Assembly (NCBI GenBank): GCA_012517815.1
Contig: JAAYUF010000059.1
Coordinates: forward strand, 34,260-98,259
DNA: 64,000 bases
From: Clostridiales bacterium
GTDB taxonomy: Bacteria; Bacillota; Clostridia; Christensenellales; Aristaeellaceae
Reading direction: 5' to 3'
Part shown: positions 63,468 through 64,000 of the stretch, one piece after another
How positions within the stretch are numbered: position 1 is the stretch's first letter
Layout: each line of letters begins with the position of its first letter
The notes under the pieces: model-generated
What the model saw: only the letters and a program-made list of their open reading frames with translations
Database searches by the model: none
What the model was told of the DNA's origin: nothing
Made by a program: the position numbers and the translations under genes

Positions 63468-64000
63468 TTACGCCAGATGGTTGACCAGCTCTTTGAAAAC
63501 CTCACCGCGCTGCTCGTAATCGCGAAACATGTCAAAGCTGGCGCAGGCGGGCGACAGCAGCACGTTACCGCCCGACACGGCCAGCCCTCGTGCTTTTTGA
63601 ACGGCGTCCTCCAGGCTGTAGGCCGGCGTTACCGCGTAATAACCGACCTGCTTGAGCGTGCGTGCGATTTGATCGGCGGTTTCCCCCATGACCACAATCT
63701 GCCGGATCGCCGGCGACGCGGCGATTTCCCGGCACAGGGGCATGAAGTCGGCATGCTTGTCGTATCCGCCCAGGATAAGCACCGTTGGCGCGTTCATGCT
63801 CTGCACCGCCTTGACGGTGCTGTCCACATTGGTGCCCTTGCTGTCGTTGATGTAGGTAACGCCCTCAAACACGCGCACCTTCTCGATGCGGTGCTCCACT
63901 CCCGTAAAGGACTGGAGCGTGTGGCGGATCACCGCCGCCGGCACGCCCCTGGCGGAAGCCATGGCGGTCGCGGCCAGCGCGTTTTCCAGATTGTGCGGGC
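63468..64000 (-). CDS. murD: UDP-N-acetylmuramoylalanine-D-glutamate ligase (MurD), N-terminal part outside the window
   Basis: MurD adds D-glutamate to UDP-MurNAc-L-alanine in cell-wall synthesis. The C-terminal 177 residues are here: HNLENALAATAMA (Mur ligase signature; continues past the window edge), FTGVEHRIEKVRVFEGVTYINDSKGTN, VLILGGYDKHADFMPL and LLSPACASFDMFRDYEQRGEVFKELV. The ORF-track start at 63962 is internal. It ends in TAA and divIB lies downstream. Confidence 0.96.
   Translation of the reverse strand, partial: PHNLENALAATAMASARGVPAAVIRHTLQSFTGVEHRIEKVRVFEGVTYINDSKGTNVDSTVKAVQSMNAPTVLILGGYDKHADFMPLCREIAASPAIRQIVVMGETADQIARTLKQVGYYAVTPAYSLEDAVQKARGLAVSGGNVLLSPACASFDMFRDYEQRGEVFKELVNHLA

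Overview
The window is 64 kb of GC-rich chromosome (roughly 60 % G+C by eye) from a Gram-positive, low-oxygen-type bacterium of the Bacillota, most likely a Clostridia/Christensenellales-like lineage. The evidence is the gene order miaB-ymcA-mutS-mutL-miaA, a CIRCE operator in front of groES-groEL, FtsA/FtsZ/DivIB-type division proteins, a TRAP carboxylate transporter, a B12-binding radical SAM/DUF2344/RNase G cluster, an ECF-type vitamin transporter and sigma-A-like promoters, many with an extended -10 (TGTGC). It is ordinary chromosome: I see no phage, insertion sequence, CRISPR array or rRNA.

Layout. 1-5.5 kb: end of a TRAP transporter (small and large permease), two tandem MmgE/PrpD-family genes and a membrane protein. 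6.1-7.0 kb: tmRNA and smpB, divergent from proA (7.1-8.4 kb). 8.8-12.4 kb: MATE exporter, YbaK deacylase, GNAT acetyltransferase, RluB. 12.6-15.4 kb: an overlapping pair made of a two-helix membrane protein and an Hsp70/actin-fold protein with its own membrane segment. 15.6-16.9 kb: NADP isocitrate dehydrogenase. 17.6-21.1 kb: TraX-like membrane protein, a phased direct-repeat operator, a tiny membrane protein and an OmpR/histidine-kinase pair. 21.5-35.2 kb, minus strand: a 41-aa membrane peptide, a Met-gamma-lyase-like enzyme, miaA, mutL, mutS, then ymcA, miaB, rng, DUF2344 and radical SAM. 35.7-42.5 kb: glutamate-cysteine-ligase-like enzyme, DUF2156 protein, a large secreted peptidoglycan-binding protein and a zinc-ribbon membrane protein. 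42.9-48.2 kb, minus strand: SNF2 helicase, small nuclease, yhbY, obg, nth, folT-like. 48.4-55.2 kb: pgi, malic enzyme, yjbR, mutY, groES-groEL. 55.4-64 kb, minus strand: ftsZ, ftsA, yqxD, a CotH-kinase-like secreted protein, tRNA-Met, tRNA-fMet, divIB and partial murD.

The most striking observation is that two normally essential, otherwise intact genes, smpB and ftsZ, each contain one in-frame TAG, and in both it sits where the family has a conserved glutamate (SmpB ...Y-E-QGN, FtsZ ...D-E-IxVTVIATGF). Elsewhere in the window TAG clearly serves as a normal stop: pgi, miaB, yhbY, MATE, yjbR, ftsA and others end with it. Wholesale TAG reassignment is therefore unlikely. Natural amber suppression or recoding, true nonsense mutations, or G-to-T consensus errors remain open.

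Other leads are the Hsp70-like/membrane-protein pair, the SNF2-helicase/nuclease pair inside a housekeeping operon, three 11-bp-phased GTTCA repeats ahead of a two-component system, and a single palindromic TTGCAA that serves as the -35 of two divergent promoters (smpB and proA).
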